Assembly: GCF_017976235.1 (NCBI RefSeq)
Contig: NZ_JACVHC010000001.1
Coordinates: forward strand, 1,178,001 to 1,242,000
Reading direction: 5' to 3'
Origin: Pseudomonas anatoliensis
GTDB taxonomy: Bacteria; Pseudomonadota; Gammaproteobacteria; Pseudomonadales; Pseudomonadaceae
Length of the DNA stretch: 64,000 nucleotides
Shown here: positions 20,186 to 32,013 of the stretch, piece by piece
Layout: every line of letters starts with the position of its first letter
Position numbering within the stretch: the stretch's first letter is position 1
Notes under the pieces: generated by a model
Seen by the model: only the letters and a program-made list of their open reading frames with translations
The model's database searches: none
What the model was told of the DNA's origin: nothing
Made by a program: the position numbers and the translations under genes

Positions 20186-20214
20186 TGTCGTAGCGGATTA
20201 CGTCCGCTACGACA
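20186..20214 (+). terminator. Strong hairpin after Ig-like gene copy 2
   Basis: TGTCGTAGCGGA and TCCGCTACGACA form a perfect 12-bp stem with a 5-nt loop, 40 bp after the stop. No clear T-run follows. Confidence 0.6.
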
Positions 20215-20379
20215 CACATAAACCGCCCTGCGACCACCCCCTCTTCGCCACCCAATCCGGAATTCCGTCACTCGACGCCCGCACCGTCCCCCTGTACGGC
20301 GGCGATACTGCTGCACGATCGCTGTGGAAAAACGGGAAGGCCGATAAAAGTGCGGGTCTACAGGGAGAAAAAAATCAAA

Positions 20380-20409
20380 AGATCGCAGCCTTCGCCAACT
20401 CTTACAGGG
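20380..20409. repeat. Degenerate REP arm
   Basis: GATCGCAGCCTTCGCCAACT followed by CTTACAG is a mutated REP arm. The rest of 20215-20443 shows no convincing gene on either strand. Confidence 0.55.
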
Positions 20410-20443
20410 CTCGGTTCACTTCGCACAAACGACCACTCGTCGC

Positions 20444-20465
20444 CACCTGTCAGATCTGACAGGTG
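20444..20465. promoter_or_regulatory. 22-bp palindrome resembling a lux box (copy 3)
   Basis: Perfect palindrome with the same core as the copies at 7758 and 16303, 63 bp before the ATG of the 137-residue protein. Only the immediate flank (CGACCACTCGTCGCC before, TGCGC after) resembles the other two promoters; the gene downstream is unrelated in sequence. Conservation of the palindrome in a different promoter supports a regulatory site. Confidence 0.78.
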
Positions 20466-20528
20466 CGCATTTAATCGTTTCGCGCTCTGATAGCGCCTGC
20501 ATATCCCCAAAACACAGGAGCTTCATCC

Positions 20529-20942
20529 ATGAACAACTCACAGAATATTTCACAAACATATTACGAAGACTTTGAAGCTGAAAAAACGCCCGCGGGCATA
20601 CCTGAAACCGGGTACACAACTACAAACGGCCTGACCCTTCACGTAGTACGTGGTGATATGGGACTTGTAGAGGAATATGACGATAAACTTTTGAACATGG
20701 GCCCGGACTCTGAAGTAAGCATAAAGTTAAGCGTTTCATCTACCCAGTTCGAAATTGCGGGCATGCCTGGAGCTCCGACAACAATTACTTTACACAACGA
20801 GACAGGCGAGTTTGTTGGCGATCAAATCTGGAAAGAAGATACGAAGTCTTTTACATCAGCAAAACCTGTTACCTATCTCAGGGTCTACTGTGATACACCG
20901 GGTGCGGAAATTCAGATAACACGTGTGGGTTGGAGCGAATAA
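20529..20942 (+). CDS. Small beta-rich protein of unknown function, lux-box promoter
   Basis: 137 residues; ATG 20529 with AGGAG at 20516-20520. No signal peptide or membrane helix. The composition and alternating pattern suggest a single beta-sandwich, for example TYYEDFEAEKTPAGIP at the N terminus and TYLRVYCDTPGAEIQITRVGW at the C terminus. This resembles stand-alone adhesion or carbohydrate-binding-type modules, but I do not recognise a family. Base composition is low in GC, like the tip of the preceding Ig-like gene, suggesting acquisition. It may be a free partner or a detached tip domain for the Ig-like proteins (inference). Confidence 0.75.
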   Translation: MNNSQNISQTYYEDFEAEKTPAGIPETGYTTTNGLTLHVVRGDMGLVEEYDDKLLNMGPDSEVSIKLSVSSTQFEIAGMPGAPTTITLHNETGEFVGDQIWKEDTKSFTSAKPVTYLRVYCDTPGAEIQITRVGWSE

Positions 20943-21065
20943 AGCAAGAACCATATTTTTTAACTAGCGGCGAACGCTGACAGAAACAACGTCTTCACTT
21001 TAACCTCCTACTCCTGCGCCACACTCCGAAATAGATATAACGCAGGATTTGTCGAGTAAAACGAG

Positions 21066-21118
21066 GCCGCGATCTCTTGATCTTGTTTTGTGAAGATCAA
21101 AAGATCGCAGGCTTCAAG
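21066..21118. repeat. Shortened REP hairpin
   Basis: CGCGATCTCTTGATCTTG and GAAGATCAAAAGATCGCAGG form an inverted pair lacking the outer GTAGGAGCTGC arms. The stretch 20943-21206 otherwise holds only the leader of the phosphatase gene. Confidence 0.6.
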
Positions 21119-21206
21119 TTTTTGGGCCTGGTGGCCTATCTGGAAGGAACTGCCGCCCCCACCCACCAGTCGCATGAACAGGCACTCAGGATTCAGAGGA
21201 GTAACC

Positions 21207-21989
21207 GTGTCCAGCGATCCCCAGCCTCACCTCGTCGACGCACCCGCCATCCATCGTTTGCGGGTGCTGACGGTCAATACCCATAAGGGTTTTACCGCGT
21301 TCAACCGGCGTTTCATCCTGCCGGAATTGCGTGAAGCGGTACGCAGCACTTCGGCCGATCTGGTGTTTTTGCAGGAAGTGGTGGGTGAACACGAGCGGCA
21401 TTCGAACCGCTACAACGAATGGCCGCAAACCTCGCAATACGAATTTCTCGCCGACAGCATGTGGAGCGATTTCGCCTACGGGCGTAATGCGGTGTATCCC
21501 GACGGCCATCACGGCAACGCGTTGCTGTCGAAATACCCGATCCGCGAATACCGCAACCTCGATGTCTCGATCACCGGCCCCGAGCGCCGTGGCCTCCTGC
21601 ACTGTGTGCTGGATGTGCCGGGGCATGCAGAAGTACACGCGATCTGCGTGCACTTGAGTCTGCTCGAAAGCCATCGCCAATTGCAGCTGCAACTGCTCTG
21701 TCAGTTGCTCGAATCCCTTCCGGACGATGCACCGGTGATTATTGCTGGCGACTTCAACGATTGGCAGTTGCAGGGCAACGCCGCCCTCGCCCGTCGTGAT
21801 TATCTGCACGAAGCCTTCGAACGCCATCACGGTCGCCCGGCCAAGACTTATCCGGCACGGTTTCCCTTGTTGCGTCTGGACCGGATCTACCTGCGCAACG
21901 CCAGCAGTCATGACCCGCAAATCCTTGGCAACAAGCCTTGGACACACCTGTCGGATCACCTGCCACTGGCGGTTGAAGTGCATCTTTAG
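21207..21989 (+). CDS. Endonuclease/exonuclease/phosphatase family protein (intact copy)
   Basis: 260 residues. All family motifs are present in order: [22 protein letters not shown] (metal-binding Glu), [24 protein letters not shown] and the terminal [10 protein letters not shown]. Such enzymes hydrolyse phosphodiester or phosphomonoester bonds; the substrate is unknown. GTG 21207 is chosen because AGAGGAG at 21195-21201 precedes it; an upstream ATG at 21174 has no ribosome site. Its 5' third exists as a truncated copy at 12963-13223. Similar genes lie near glycogen loci in other Pseudomonas (from memory). Confidence 0.88.
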   Translation: MSSDPQPHLVDAPAIHRLRVLTVNTHKGFTAFNRRFILPELREAVRSTSADLVFLQEVVGEHERHSNRYNEWPQTSQYEFLADSMWSDFAYGRNAVYPDGHHGNALLSKYPIREYRNLDVSITGPERRGLLHCVLDVPGHAEVHAICVHLSLLESHRQLQLQLLCQLLESLPDDAPVIIAGDFNDWQLQGNAALARRDYLHEAFERHHGRPAKTYPARFPLLRLDRIYLRNASSHDPQILGNKPWTHLSDHLPLAVEVHL

Positions 21990-22173
21990 CAACGCATCGC
22001 ACATGACCGTTCGTCAGACATGCGGTGCAGAGCCCGGAAAACCTTCTAGACCTGTAAAGGCTAAGGACAAGCACTTCATAACGTTAGGGTTCAGATCTCA
22101 CGTAGTTCATCAGCAGTTCAGAGGTTTTTAGGTCAGGCACCCGTTCAAGGATGAATACCCCACTGGTTCCTCC

Positions 22174-24774
22174 ATGGAAACTGCCAACATGCGATCTATA
22201 AATACTTTGAAGGCTTTGCCACACTCATTGCTCCTGCCCGCTTCACTGCTGCTGGTCATCAGCCCGACAGCCTGGTCTGCCTGCGTATTGACGCCTGGCG
22301 CAGGTAACGACGCCTTTACCTGTGACAGCGGCACCAGCGGTTCACTGACCGATCTTGCGGGCAACAACAGCCTGACTCTCCCCACAAATGGCACAGGCCG
22401 GATCAACGGCAGCGTGACTTTTGGCAATGGTACCGACCGTGTCGAAATAAACTCCGGTGTTATCACTGGCGCCGTCAGCCAAGGCAATGGCATTGATGAT
22501 TTCGTCATGTCCGGCGGTTCGATAGGCTCCCTGGCACAGGGCGACAGTCGCGACACCTTCCTGATGACCGGCGGCACCATCGTCGGAGCTTTTGAGGACG
22601 GTGATGTCGCGCGCATGACCGACGGCAGCATCGGCCGGGTCGACATGAAGCTCGACAACAATATTTTCGATCTGTCCGGCGGGCAGATTATCGGCAACCT
22701 GGTGACCGGTTTTGGCACCGACACCATCATCGTCTCCGGCGGGCGCGTTGGCGGCAACGTCAGTGTCAGCGGCGGCAACGACAGCATCACCGTGACCGGT
22801 GGCGAAATCGGCGGCGAGATCCGCGCCAGTACCGGCAATGACACCTTGCTGTGGGATGGCGATGGCATTATCCGCTCGGCAATCCTCATGGACGTCGGCA
22901 ATGACAGCGCCACATTGCGCAACCTTGACGACAACATTCTTGCGCTGACCCCCAGCATCAATGGCGGCGTCGGCACCGATGTGCTGACTTTCGACAATAC
23001 GCCCACTGCTCTGCCCGCGCGGTTTATCAACTGGGAAACAGTCAATCTGAGCAACGGTTCGCAACTGGATCTGGGCTCAAGCAGCCTGGTGCTGGGCGAT
23101 GCCGGAACCGGTAGTGGCGTGCTGAATGTCGATGCGAGCAGCGTTGTACTCGCCACGCAAGGGGCTGTCTCACCGGCAGTGGCCGGGCAAGCGGTGACTT
23201 TCAATAACGCTGGCATCATTGACCTGACCCGCAACAACAGCCGCACCGACGACACGCTCACCGTGCAGGGTAACTATGTTGGCGGCAGCGGGGTTGGCGG
23301 CAGCGGCCAGTTGCTGCTGCAAAGTGTGGTGGCTGGCGATGATTCGCCGAGTGACAAACTGGTGGTCAACGACGGCAGCCTCGGCGGTGCAACGGTGATC
23401 AGCGTCAGCAACGTCGGCGGACTCGGCGCACTGACCCAGGTAAACGGCATCCAGCTGGTGCAGGCGCAGGGCAGCACGGTCAGTACCGATAACGCGTTTA
23501 CCCTCAGCGGCCCGGTGTCTGCCGGCGCCTACGATTACTACTTGTTCAAGGGCGGCGTGACTGCCGGTACGGAGAACAGTTGGTACTTGCGCTCAGCCGT
23601 GGTTGCGCCCCAAGTGATCAGCGTGCCGAATCCCGATCCAGCGTTGCCACCGATTCTGGTTCCGGTCGTGCCCACCCCCGTCGCGGCAGCTATCACTCCC
23701 ATTGCCAACCCGCCTGTCGTACCCGGCGAACCTGGAGAACCTACGCCTAGCCCGGCGCCGCCGGCACTGGCTGTATTGCCTGTCCTGCCGGCGGCTGTGG
23801 CAGGTGCCGCGCCAATTCCCCTCTATCGCCCGGAAGTCCCGACCTGGTCGGTACTGCCACCCGCTGCGGCGCAGTTGACGCTCAACGCACTGGGCACCTT
23901 CCATGATCGCCAGGGCGATCAGCGCTTGCTCAGCGAGACCGGCGCGTTCGGTGCAGGTTGGGGTCGGGTCTATGGCAAAAACATCGATCAGACCTGGGCC
24001 GGCACCGTCACTCCGCGCCTGGACGGCTCACTCAATGGTTTTCAGGTTGGCAACGATCTGTACAGTTCGCTGACCTCGGGTGGCCAGACTCAGCGTCTCG
24101 GTTTCTTCGTTGGCCATAGTCGTTTGCAAGGTGATGTCGACGGCTTCAACGAAGGCTTTCAGGACAACAGCGCCGGCAAGATCAAACTCGAAGGCGACAG
24201 TTATGGCTTGTACTGGACGCTGACCGATCCGTACGGCTGGTACATCGACACGGTCGTGATGGGCACCCGTTTCGATGGCGACAGTCATTCCGACCGTGGT
24301 GTAGAGCTGGACAATCGCGGGCATGCGCTGACGCTCTCGGCAGAAGCGGGTTATCCCTTTGCGCTCAACGACACCTGGGTCGTCGAGCCGCAGGTGCAAG
24401 TCATTCACCAGAAGATCTCCCTCGACAGCCAGGACGATGGCATTTCACGGGTGTCGTTCGACTCCGACGACGCCTGGACCAGTCGCCTCGGCACGCGACT
24501 CAAGGGTCGCTATCAGGTCAGCGGCATGCCGCTTGAACCGTATCTGCGTGCCAACCTGTGGCATACGTTTTCCGGCACCGATTCGGTGACTTTCGACGAC
24601 AGTGATGTGATCAGCACAGAGCAGAAATCCTCAACGGCGGATGTCGGCCTCGGTGTGGTGCTGACCCTCGACCGCGCAGTGAGTGTTTACGCCAGCACTG
24701 ATTACAGCCGCAATATTGACAGCAATGACTTGCGCGGCGTGTCGGGTAATATCGGGATCCGCATCAGCTGGTAG
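22174..24774 (+). CDS. Autotransporter with beta-helix passenger (type Va secretion)
   Basis: 866 residues. A signal peptide is visible (basic start, LLLPASLLLVISPTAWSA, cleavage near residue 36). The passenger, to about residue 490, is Gly/Asn/Thr-rich with irregular repeats like GNDSITVTGGEIGGEI, fitting a right-handed beta-helix. A proline-rich linker (VPNPDPALPPILVPVVPTP region) leads to a C-terminal ~300-residue barrel ending in NIGIRISW, with the terminal aromatic residue expected for outer-membrane insertion. No protease or catalytic motif is seen in the passenger, so an adhesin-like role is likely. ATG 22189 is an alternative start. Confidence 0.9.
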   Translation: METANMRSINTLKALPHSLLLPASLLLVISPTAWSACVLTPGAGNDAFTCDSGTSGSLTDLAGNNSLTLPTNGTGRINGSVTFGNGTDRVEINSGVITGAVSQGNGIDDFVMSGGSIGSLAQGDSRDTFLMTGGTIVGAFEDGDVARMTDGSIGRVDMKLDNNIFDLSGGQIIGNLVTGFGTDTIIVSGGRVGGNVSVSGGNDSITVTGGEIGGEIRASTGNDTLLWDGDGIIRSAILMDVGNDSATLRNLDDNILALTPSINGGVGTDVLTFDNTPTALPARFINWETVNLSNGSQLDLGSSSLVLGDAGTGSGVLNVDASSVVLATQGAVSPAVAGQAVTFNNAGIIDLTRNNSRTDDTLTVQGNYVGGSGVGGSGQLLLQSVVAGDDSPSDKLVVNDGSLGGATVISVSNVGGLGALTQVNGIQLVQAQGSTVSTDNAFTLSGPVSAGAYDYYLFKGGVTAGTENSWYLRSAVVAPQVISVPNPDPALPPILVPVVPTPVAAAITPIANPPVVPGEPGEPTPSPAPPALAVLPVLPAAVAGAAPIPLYRPEVPTWSVLPPAAAQLTLNALGTFHDRQGDQRLLSETGAFGAGWGRVYGKNIDQTWAGTVTPRLDGSLNGFQVGNDLYSSLTSGGQTQRLGFFVGHSRLQGDVDGFNEGFQDNSAGKIKLEGDSYGLYWTLTDPYGWYIDTVVMGTRFDGDSHSDRGVELDNRGHALTLSAEAGYPFALNDTWVVEPQVQVIHQKISLDSQDDGISRVSFDSDDAWTSRLGTRLKGRYQVSGMPLEPYLRANLWHTFSGTDSVTFDDSDVISTEQKSSTADVGLGVVLTLDRAVSVYASTDYSRNIDSNDLRGVSGNIGIRISW

Positions 24775-25094
24775 ACCTTCCGTCGGCAATATAAAGCTCT
24801 GGACCGGCGCTTTCGTTGCGTTTTTCTATGCAAACAATCACTTAGTTATGTGCAGAAAAACAAACGCTTGCGTCGGACAATTTGCCACTACCGCTCATCG
24901 TTCAATTTCTTGACGCGCGCCCTTCACTCTTCTTATCTCTACCTTACTACCCCCGGAATCCTAACCGGGGCGAGCCTCCGGACTCTCGCGAAATCGAGCG
25001 CCCACGGTTTGCCTCGCTCCATTCGGTCGCCCCTCGTTCGGGGTAGGAGAGGCGCCACATCGAGATGCCGCATGCGCCTGCAAGGTAGACCTCC
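24775..25094. other. Gene-free gap between the two autotransporters
   Basis: 320 bp with no convincing gene. It contains GC-rich hairpin potential (CCCCGG/CCGGGG at 24951-24970 and CCCCTCGTTCGGGG at 25030-25043), which may be a terminator or a structured leader. A TTGACG at 24910 with TATCTC 18 bp later could be a weak promoter for the downstream gene. Confidence 0.35.
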
Positions 25095-26165
25095 ATGAAA
25101 ATCTCCATCACCCCACACGAGATCAAAATCACTTTTTGCACAGTGTCGAGTTCTATCTTGCTGTGCTCATCCATGGAGGCGCAGGCCGGTTCTGCGGCGG
25201 ATGAAACTTCCCCTTGGTATCGAGAGAACGTCCCGGTGATGACCTTGCCTGCGACGGTGATCACGCCCGGCCCACAACGCTTCAGTCAGCGCCCTGACTT
25301 GCAAGACTCCCGCCTGATCACCGAAGACCTCGCGCCCGGCGCCTGGGAGCGGTTTTACGGCGCCAGTTCCCGACAAGCGCAAACCGACGTGCTGTCGTCA
25401 GGTTTCGCAATACCCGGCGGTGGCCATTCAAAAGGCCCTGCTGTCCTGACCCTGCAAAGCAGCAACGGCGCCACCCAGACCATCGGCTTGATTGGCGGCG
25501 CGCACCAGATTCAGGCCAACGGCAACGGCCCGCTCACCAGTCGTGCCCTCGCCGACCCGTCCATCGCGACCCTGAATCTGGAAGGCCAGAGTCTCGGCGC
25601 CTATTACAGCCTGACGGGCGCCCAGGGCTGGCACGTCGACCTGTCGGCCAGCGGCGGCCGCGTCAGTGGTTTCAGTCGCAATCAACAAGGTGCACGGCAA
25701 GTTACCGAAGGCAGCGCGATAACCTTCTCGGTCGAGGGCGGCTACCCGATTGGCTTGAGCGAAAACTGGGTGGTCGAACCGCAGGCACAATTGATCAATC
25801 AGCGCATCACCCTCGACACCCCTTACGCGGGCTCGGGCAACGCGTCTTCAAGCGACCTGAACTCATGGAGCGGCCGCGTCGGCGCACGGTTGAAAGGCAG
25901 TTATGACTTGAACGGTCTGCCGGTCGAACCCTATGTGCGGACCAACCTGTGGCACACGGTGTATACCGGCAGCACAGTGACTCTGGATCAGGTCGACAAG
26001 ATCAGCAGCAGTCGCAAGTCGTCGACGGTGGAATTGGGATTGGGTCTGGTGGCGCGGGTGACACCGGTGGTGAGCCTGTACGTCAGCGCCGATTACAGCA
26101 GTGATGTCGATGACAATGATCTGAACGGGTTGATTGGCAGTTTGGGTGTGCGGATGCGGTGGTGA
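25095..26165 (+). CDS. Autotransporter beta-barrel protein lacking a passenger
   Basis: 356 residues. After an N-terminal segment that may be a signal peptide (TFCTVSSSILLCSSMEAQAG) and ~60 linker residues, nearly the whole protein is an autotransporter barrel paralogous to the C terminus of the gene at 22174. Shared patterns include NWVVEPQAQLINQRITLDT, SGRVGARLKGSYDLNGLPVEPY and NLWHTVYTG, and it ends GVRMRW. No passenger domain exists. It could be a stand-alone outer-membrane protein or a remnant of a duplicated autotransporter that lost its passenger. Confidence 0.85.
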   Translation: MKISITPHEIKITFCTVSSSILLCSSMEAQAGSAADETSPWYRENVPVMTLPATVITPGPQRFSQRPDLQDSRLITEDLAPGAWERFYGASSRQAQTDVLSSGFAIPGGGHSKGPAVLTLQSSNGATQTIGLIGGAHQIQANGNGPLTSRALADPSIATLNLEGQSLGAYYSLTGAQGWHVDLSASGGRVSGFSRNQQGARQVTEGSAITFSVEGGYPIGLSENWVVEPQAQLINQRITLDTPYAGSGNASSSDLNSWSGRVGARLKGSYDLNGLPVEPYVRTNLWHTVYTGSTVTLDQVDKISSSRKSSTVELGLGLVARVTPVVSLYVSADYSSDVDDNDLNGLIGSLGVRMRW

Positions 26166-26185
26166 TCTTCGGGTCACCGAAGATC
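26164..26185 (+). terminator. Hairpin at the end of the barrel gene
   Basis: GATCTTCGG and CCGAAGATC form a perfect 9-bp stem with a GTCA loop overlapping the stop codon region. It lies between convergent genes and may serve both. Confidence 0.55.
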
Positions 26186-26279
26186 CCTGTGGGAGCTGGC
26201 TTGCCAGCGATGGCGGTGGATCATGCAACAGTAATGTTGAATGTTCCGCCCTCATCGCGGGCAAGCCCGCTCCCACAGG
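26186..26279. repeat. REP pair, CCTGTGGGAGCTGGCTTGCC family
   Basis: Inverted arms CCTGTGGGAGCTGGCTTGCC at the left and GGGCAAGCCCGCTCCCACAG at the right, between convergent genes. Same family as 38790-38890. Confidence 0.85.
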
Positions 26280-26295
26280 TTATGCGGTGTCTGGT

Positions 26296-28527
26296 CTAGC
26301 CCCCAGGTCGCAATATCAACACCGCCAACGGTGGCAGATTCAGTTCCAGCGACAACGCCTGGCCATGGCTCGGCACTTCTTCGGTAAACGCCCCGCCGCC
26401 GTTGCCATAATTGGAGCCGGCATAGGTGTCGGCGTCGCTGTTGAGCAGTTCAGTCCAGCGCCCGGCAAACGGCACGCCGACCCGATAAGCCTGACGCGGC
26501 ACCGGCGTGAAGTTAGCCACCACCAGCACCGGCTCACCGTCCTTGCTCCAACGCAACCAGGCATACACGCTGTTGATCGCATCGTCACCGATCAGCCACT
26601 GAAAACCCTGCGGCGCGTCATCCTGATCGTGCAGCGCCGGTACTTCGCGATACAAGCGATTGAGGTCGCCGACCAGTTTCTGCACGCCTTGGTGCTCGGA
26701 ATACTGCAGCAGATACCAGTCGAGCTGCTGATCATGATTCCACTCGCGCCACTGGCCAAACTCGCAACCCATGAACAGCAGCTTCTTGCCCGGGTGGGTC
26801 CACATGAAGCTCAGATACGCGCGCAGGTTGGCAAACTTCTGCCAGCGATCGCCGGGCATCTTGTCGATCAGCGAATGCTTGCCGTGTACCACTTCATCAT
26901 GGGAAATCGGCAGAATGAAGCGCTCGGACCACGCGTAAACCAGACCAAAACTCAGTTCGTTGTGATGATGGGCGCGGTACACCGGGTCCTGCTGAATGTA
27001 ATGCAGCGAATCGTGCATCCAGCCCATGTTCCACTTGTAGGCAAAACCCAGACCACCCTGCTGCGTACTCTGGCTGACGCCCGGCCATGCCGTGGATTCC
27101 TCGGCGATCACCAAGGCGCCCGGCGCTTCCAGCTCGACCACGTCATTCAAGTGACGCAGGAAGTCGATGGCTTCCAGATTCTCGCGGCCGCCATGGCGGT
27201 TCGGCACCCATTCGCCAGCCTTGCGCGAATAGTCGCGATACAGCATCGAGGCCACCGCATCGACGCGCAGACCGTCGATGTGAAAATGCTTCAACCAATG
27301 CAATGCCGACGCGAGCATGTAGCCGTGGACTTCGGTGCGGCCGAGGTTGTAAATCAGCGTGTCCCAATCCTGATGGAAACCCTCCAGCGGATTGGCGTAT
27401 TCATACAATGCCGTGCCGTCGAACTGCGCCAGACCATGGGTATCGGTAGGGAAATGCGCCGGCACCCAATCGAGGATCACGCCGATTTCGGCGCGGTGGC
27501 AGGCATCGATAAATTCGCCGAACTGTTCCGGCGTGCCGTAACGCGCACTCGGGGCGAATTGCGAAAGCAATTGATAACCCCAGGAGCCACCGAAAGGATG
27601 CTCCATGATCGGCATCAGTTCGATGTGGGTGAAACCCAGTTCCTTGACATACGGAATCAAGCGCTCGGCCAGCTCCGGCCAGCTGTACTGGCGCGCCACT
27701 TCACCGAGATCATCCAGCTCGCATTGCCACGATCCGGCATGCAGCTCGTAGATCGACAGCGGTGCCGAATGTTTCTGCCGCTCGCGGCGGCTGTTCATCC
27801 AGTCCTGATCCTGCCAATTGACCTGCAATGGCGCGGCGACTTTTGATGCGGTGTCCGGCGGCAGGCTGGTGGCCAGCGCCATCGGGTCGGCCTTGAGCGG
27901 CAGAATCCCGTGGGCGCCAAGAATTTCGTATTTGTACAACTCCCCCGCTTGCAGGCGCGGGATGAACAACTCCCAGACCCCGGAAGGATGACGCAGACGC
28001 ATCGGATGCCGGCGCCCGTCCCAGACGTTGAAATCACCGACAACCGAAACCCGCCGGGCATTCGGCGCCCACACGGCAAAGCGCACACCGTCGACGCCAT
28101 CAACCGTTTTCAGTTGCGCGCCAAGGCACGCACTGAGGTCGCGGTGATTGCCTTCGGCGAACAGATACAAATCCATTTCGCCGAGCAACTGGCCGAAGCT
28201 GTAAGGATCCTCGGCAACCTGCTCACCACCGGCCCAACGGGTGCGCAAGCGATAGCGCCGCTCCCCGTTGAAGTGGCCAACAAAAAGCCCCGGCGTCTCG
28301 GTTTGCTCCAGGACACCGAGCTCTTCATCAGAATCTTTATCCAGCACCACCACGCTCAACGCGCCCGGCAAGTATGCTCGAATGAACTGCCCGCCAGCGC
28401 CATCGCCGTGTGGGCCAAGAATGGAAAACGGATCCGGGTGTTCCGCACGTACCAGCGCGTCGATATCTTTCGCCGACGGCAGTAACGCTTCTTTAGCGTG
28501 ACCCTGTTCCTTGTTCGAGAAACTCAT
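26296..28527 (-). CDS. glgB: 1,4-alpha-glucan branching enzyme
   Basis: 743 residues, GH13 family, with two N-terminal CBM48-like modules ([12 protein letters not shown] near residue 30 and [20 protein letters not shown] near 150) and the catalytic barrel. Nucleophile Asp423 in [18 protein letters not shown]; acid/base Glu476 in [25 protein letters not shown] supplies the third carboxylate. It introduces alpha-1,6 branches into the glucan that GlgE makes. The start lies 2 bp after the treS stop, so it is the last gene of the glgE-treS-glgB operon. Confidence 0.97.
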   Translation of the reverse strand: MSFSNKEQGHAKEALLPSAKDIDALVRAEHPDPFSILGPHGDGAGGQFIRAYLPGALSVVVLDKDSDEELGVLEQTETPGLFVGHFNGERRYRLRTRWAGGEQVAEDPYSFGQLLGEMDLYLFAEGNHRDLSACLGAQLKTVDGVDGVRFAVWAPNARRVSVVGDFNVWDGRRHPMRLRHPSGVWELFIPRLQAGELYKYEILGAHGILPLKADPMALATSLPPDTASKVAAPLQVNWQDQDWMNSRRERQKHSAPLSIYELHAGSWQCELDDLGEVARQYSWPELAERLIPYVKELGFTHIELMPIMEHPFGGSWGYQLLSQFAPSARYGTPEQFGEFIDACHRAEIGVILDWVPAHFPTDTHGLAQFDGTALYEYANPLEGFHQDWDTLIYNLGRTEVHGYMLASALHWLKHFHIDGLRVDAVASMLYRDYSRKAGEWVPNRHGGRENLEAIDFLRHLNDVVELEAPGALVIAEESTAWPGVSQSTQQGGLGFAYKWNMGWMHDSLHYIQQDPVYRAHHHNELSFGLVYAWSERFILPISHDEVVHGKHSLIDKMPGDRWQKFANLRAYLSFMWTHPGKKLLFMGCEFGQWREWNHDQQLDWYLLQYSEHQGVQKLVGDLNRLYREVPALHDQDDAPQGFQWLIGDDAINSVYAWLRWSKDGEPVLVVANFTPVPRQAYRVGVPFAGRWTELLNSDADTYAGSNYGNGGGAFTEEVPSHGQALSLELNLPPLAVLILRPGG

Positions 28528-28529
28528 GA

Positions 28530-31871
<3,342 letters not shown>

Positions 31872-31921
31872 GTGAAACTCCTGAAAAATTCGTTTCTGCA
31901 CATGAATTGATCGTGCGAGTA

Positions 31922-31998
31922 CCTGTAGGAGCTGCCGAAGGCTGCGATCTTTTTTGAAGCAAGATCAACAGATCGCAGCCTTCGGCAGCTCCTACAGG
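31922..31998. repeat. REP pair between glgE and treS
   Basis: CCTGTAGGAGCTGCCGAAGG and its inverted partner surround a short AT-rich loop in the 142-bp gap of the glgE-treS-glgB transcript. Confidence 0.9.
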
Positions 31999-32013
31999 GG
32001 GTTGTGCAATGCT

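Noticed and set aside
20215..20345. A possible coding fragment (PLYGGDTAARSLWKNGK on the plus strand)
   Set aside because: The frame is short, has no ribosome site, and I could not match it to any family; it may be a remnant but cannot be supported.
22128..23261. Minus-strand frames over the autotransporter passenger
   Set aside because: The products are low-complexity artefacts of the Gly/Asn/Thr repeats. The plus-strand frame has a signal peptide, linker and barrel.
24950..25080. A tRNA or other structured RNA gene before the barrel gene
   Set aside because: Hairpins are present, but no cloverleaf with conserved T-loop or anticodon arm could be drawn.
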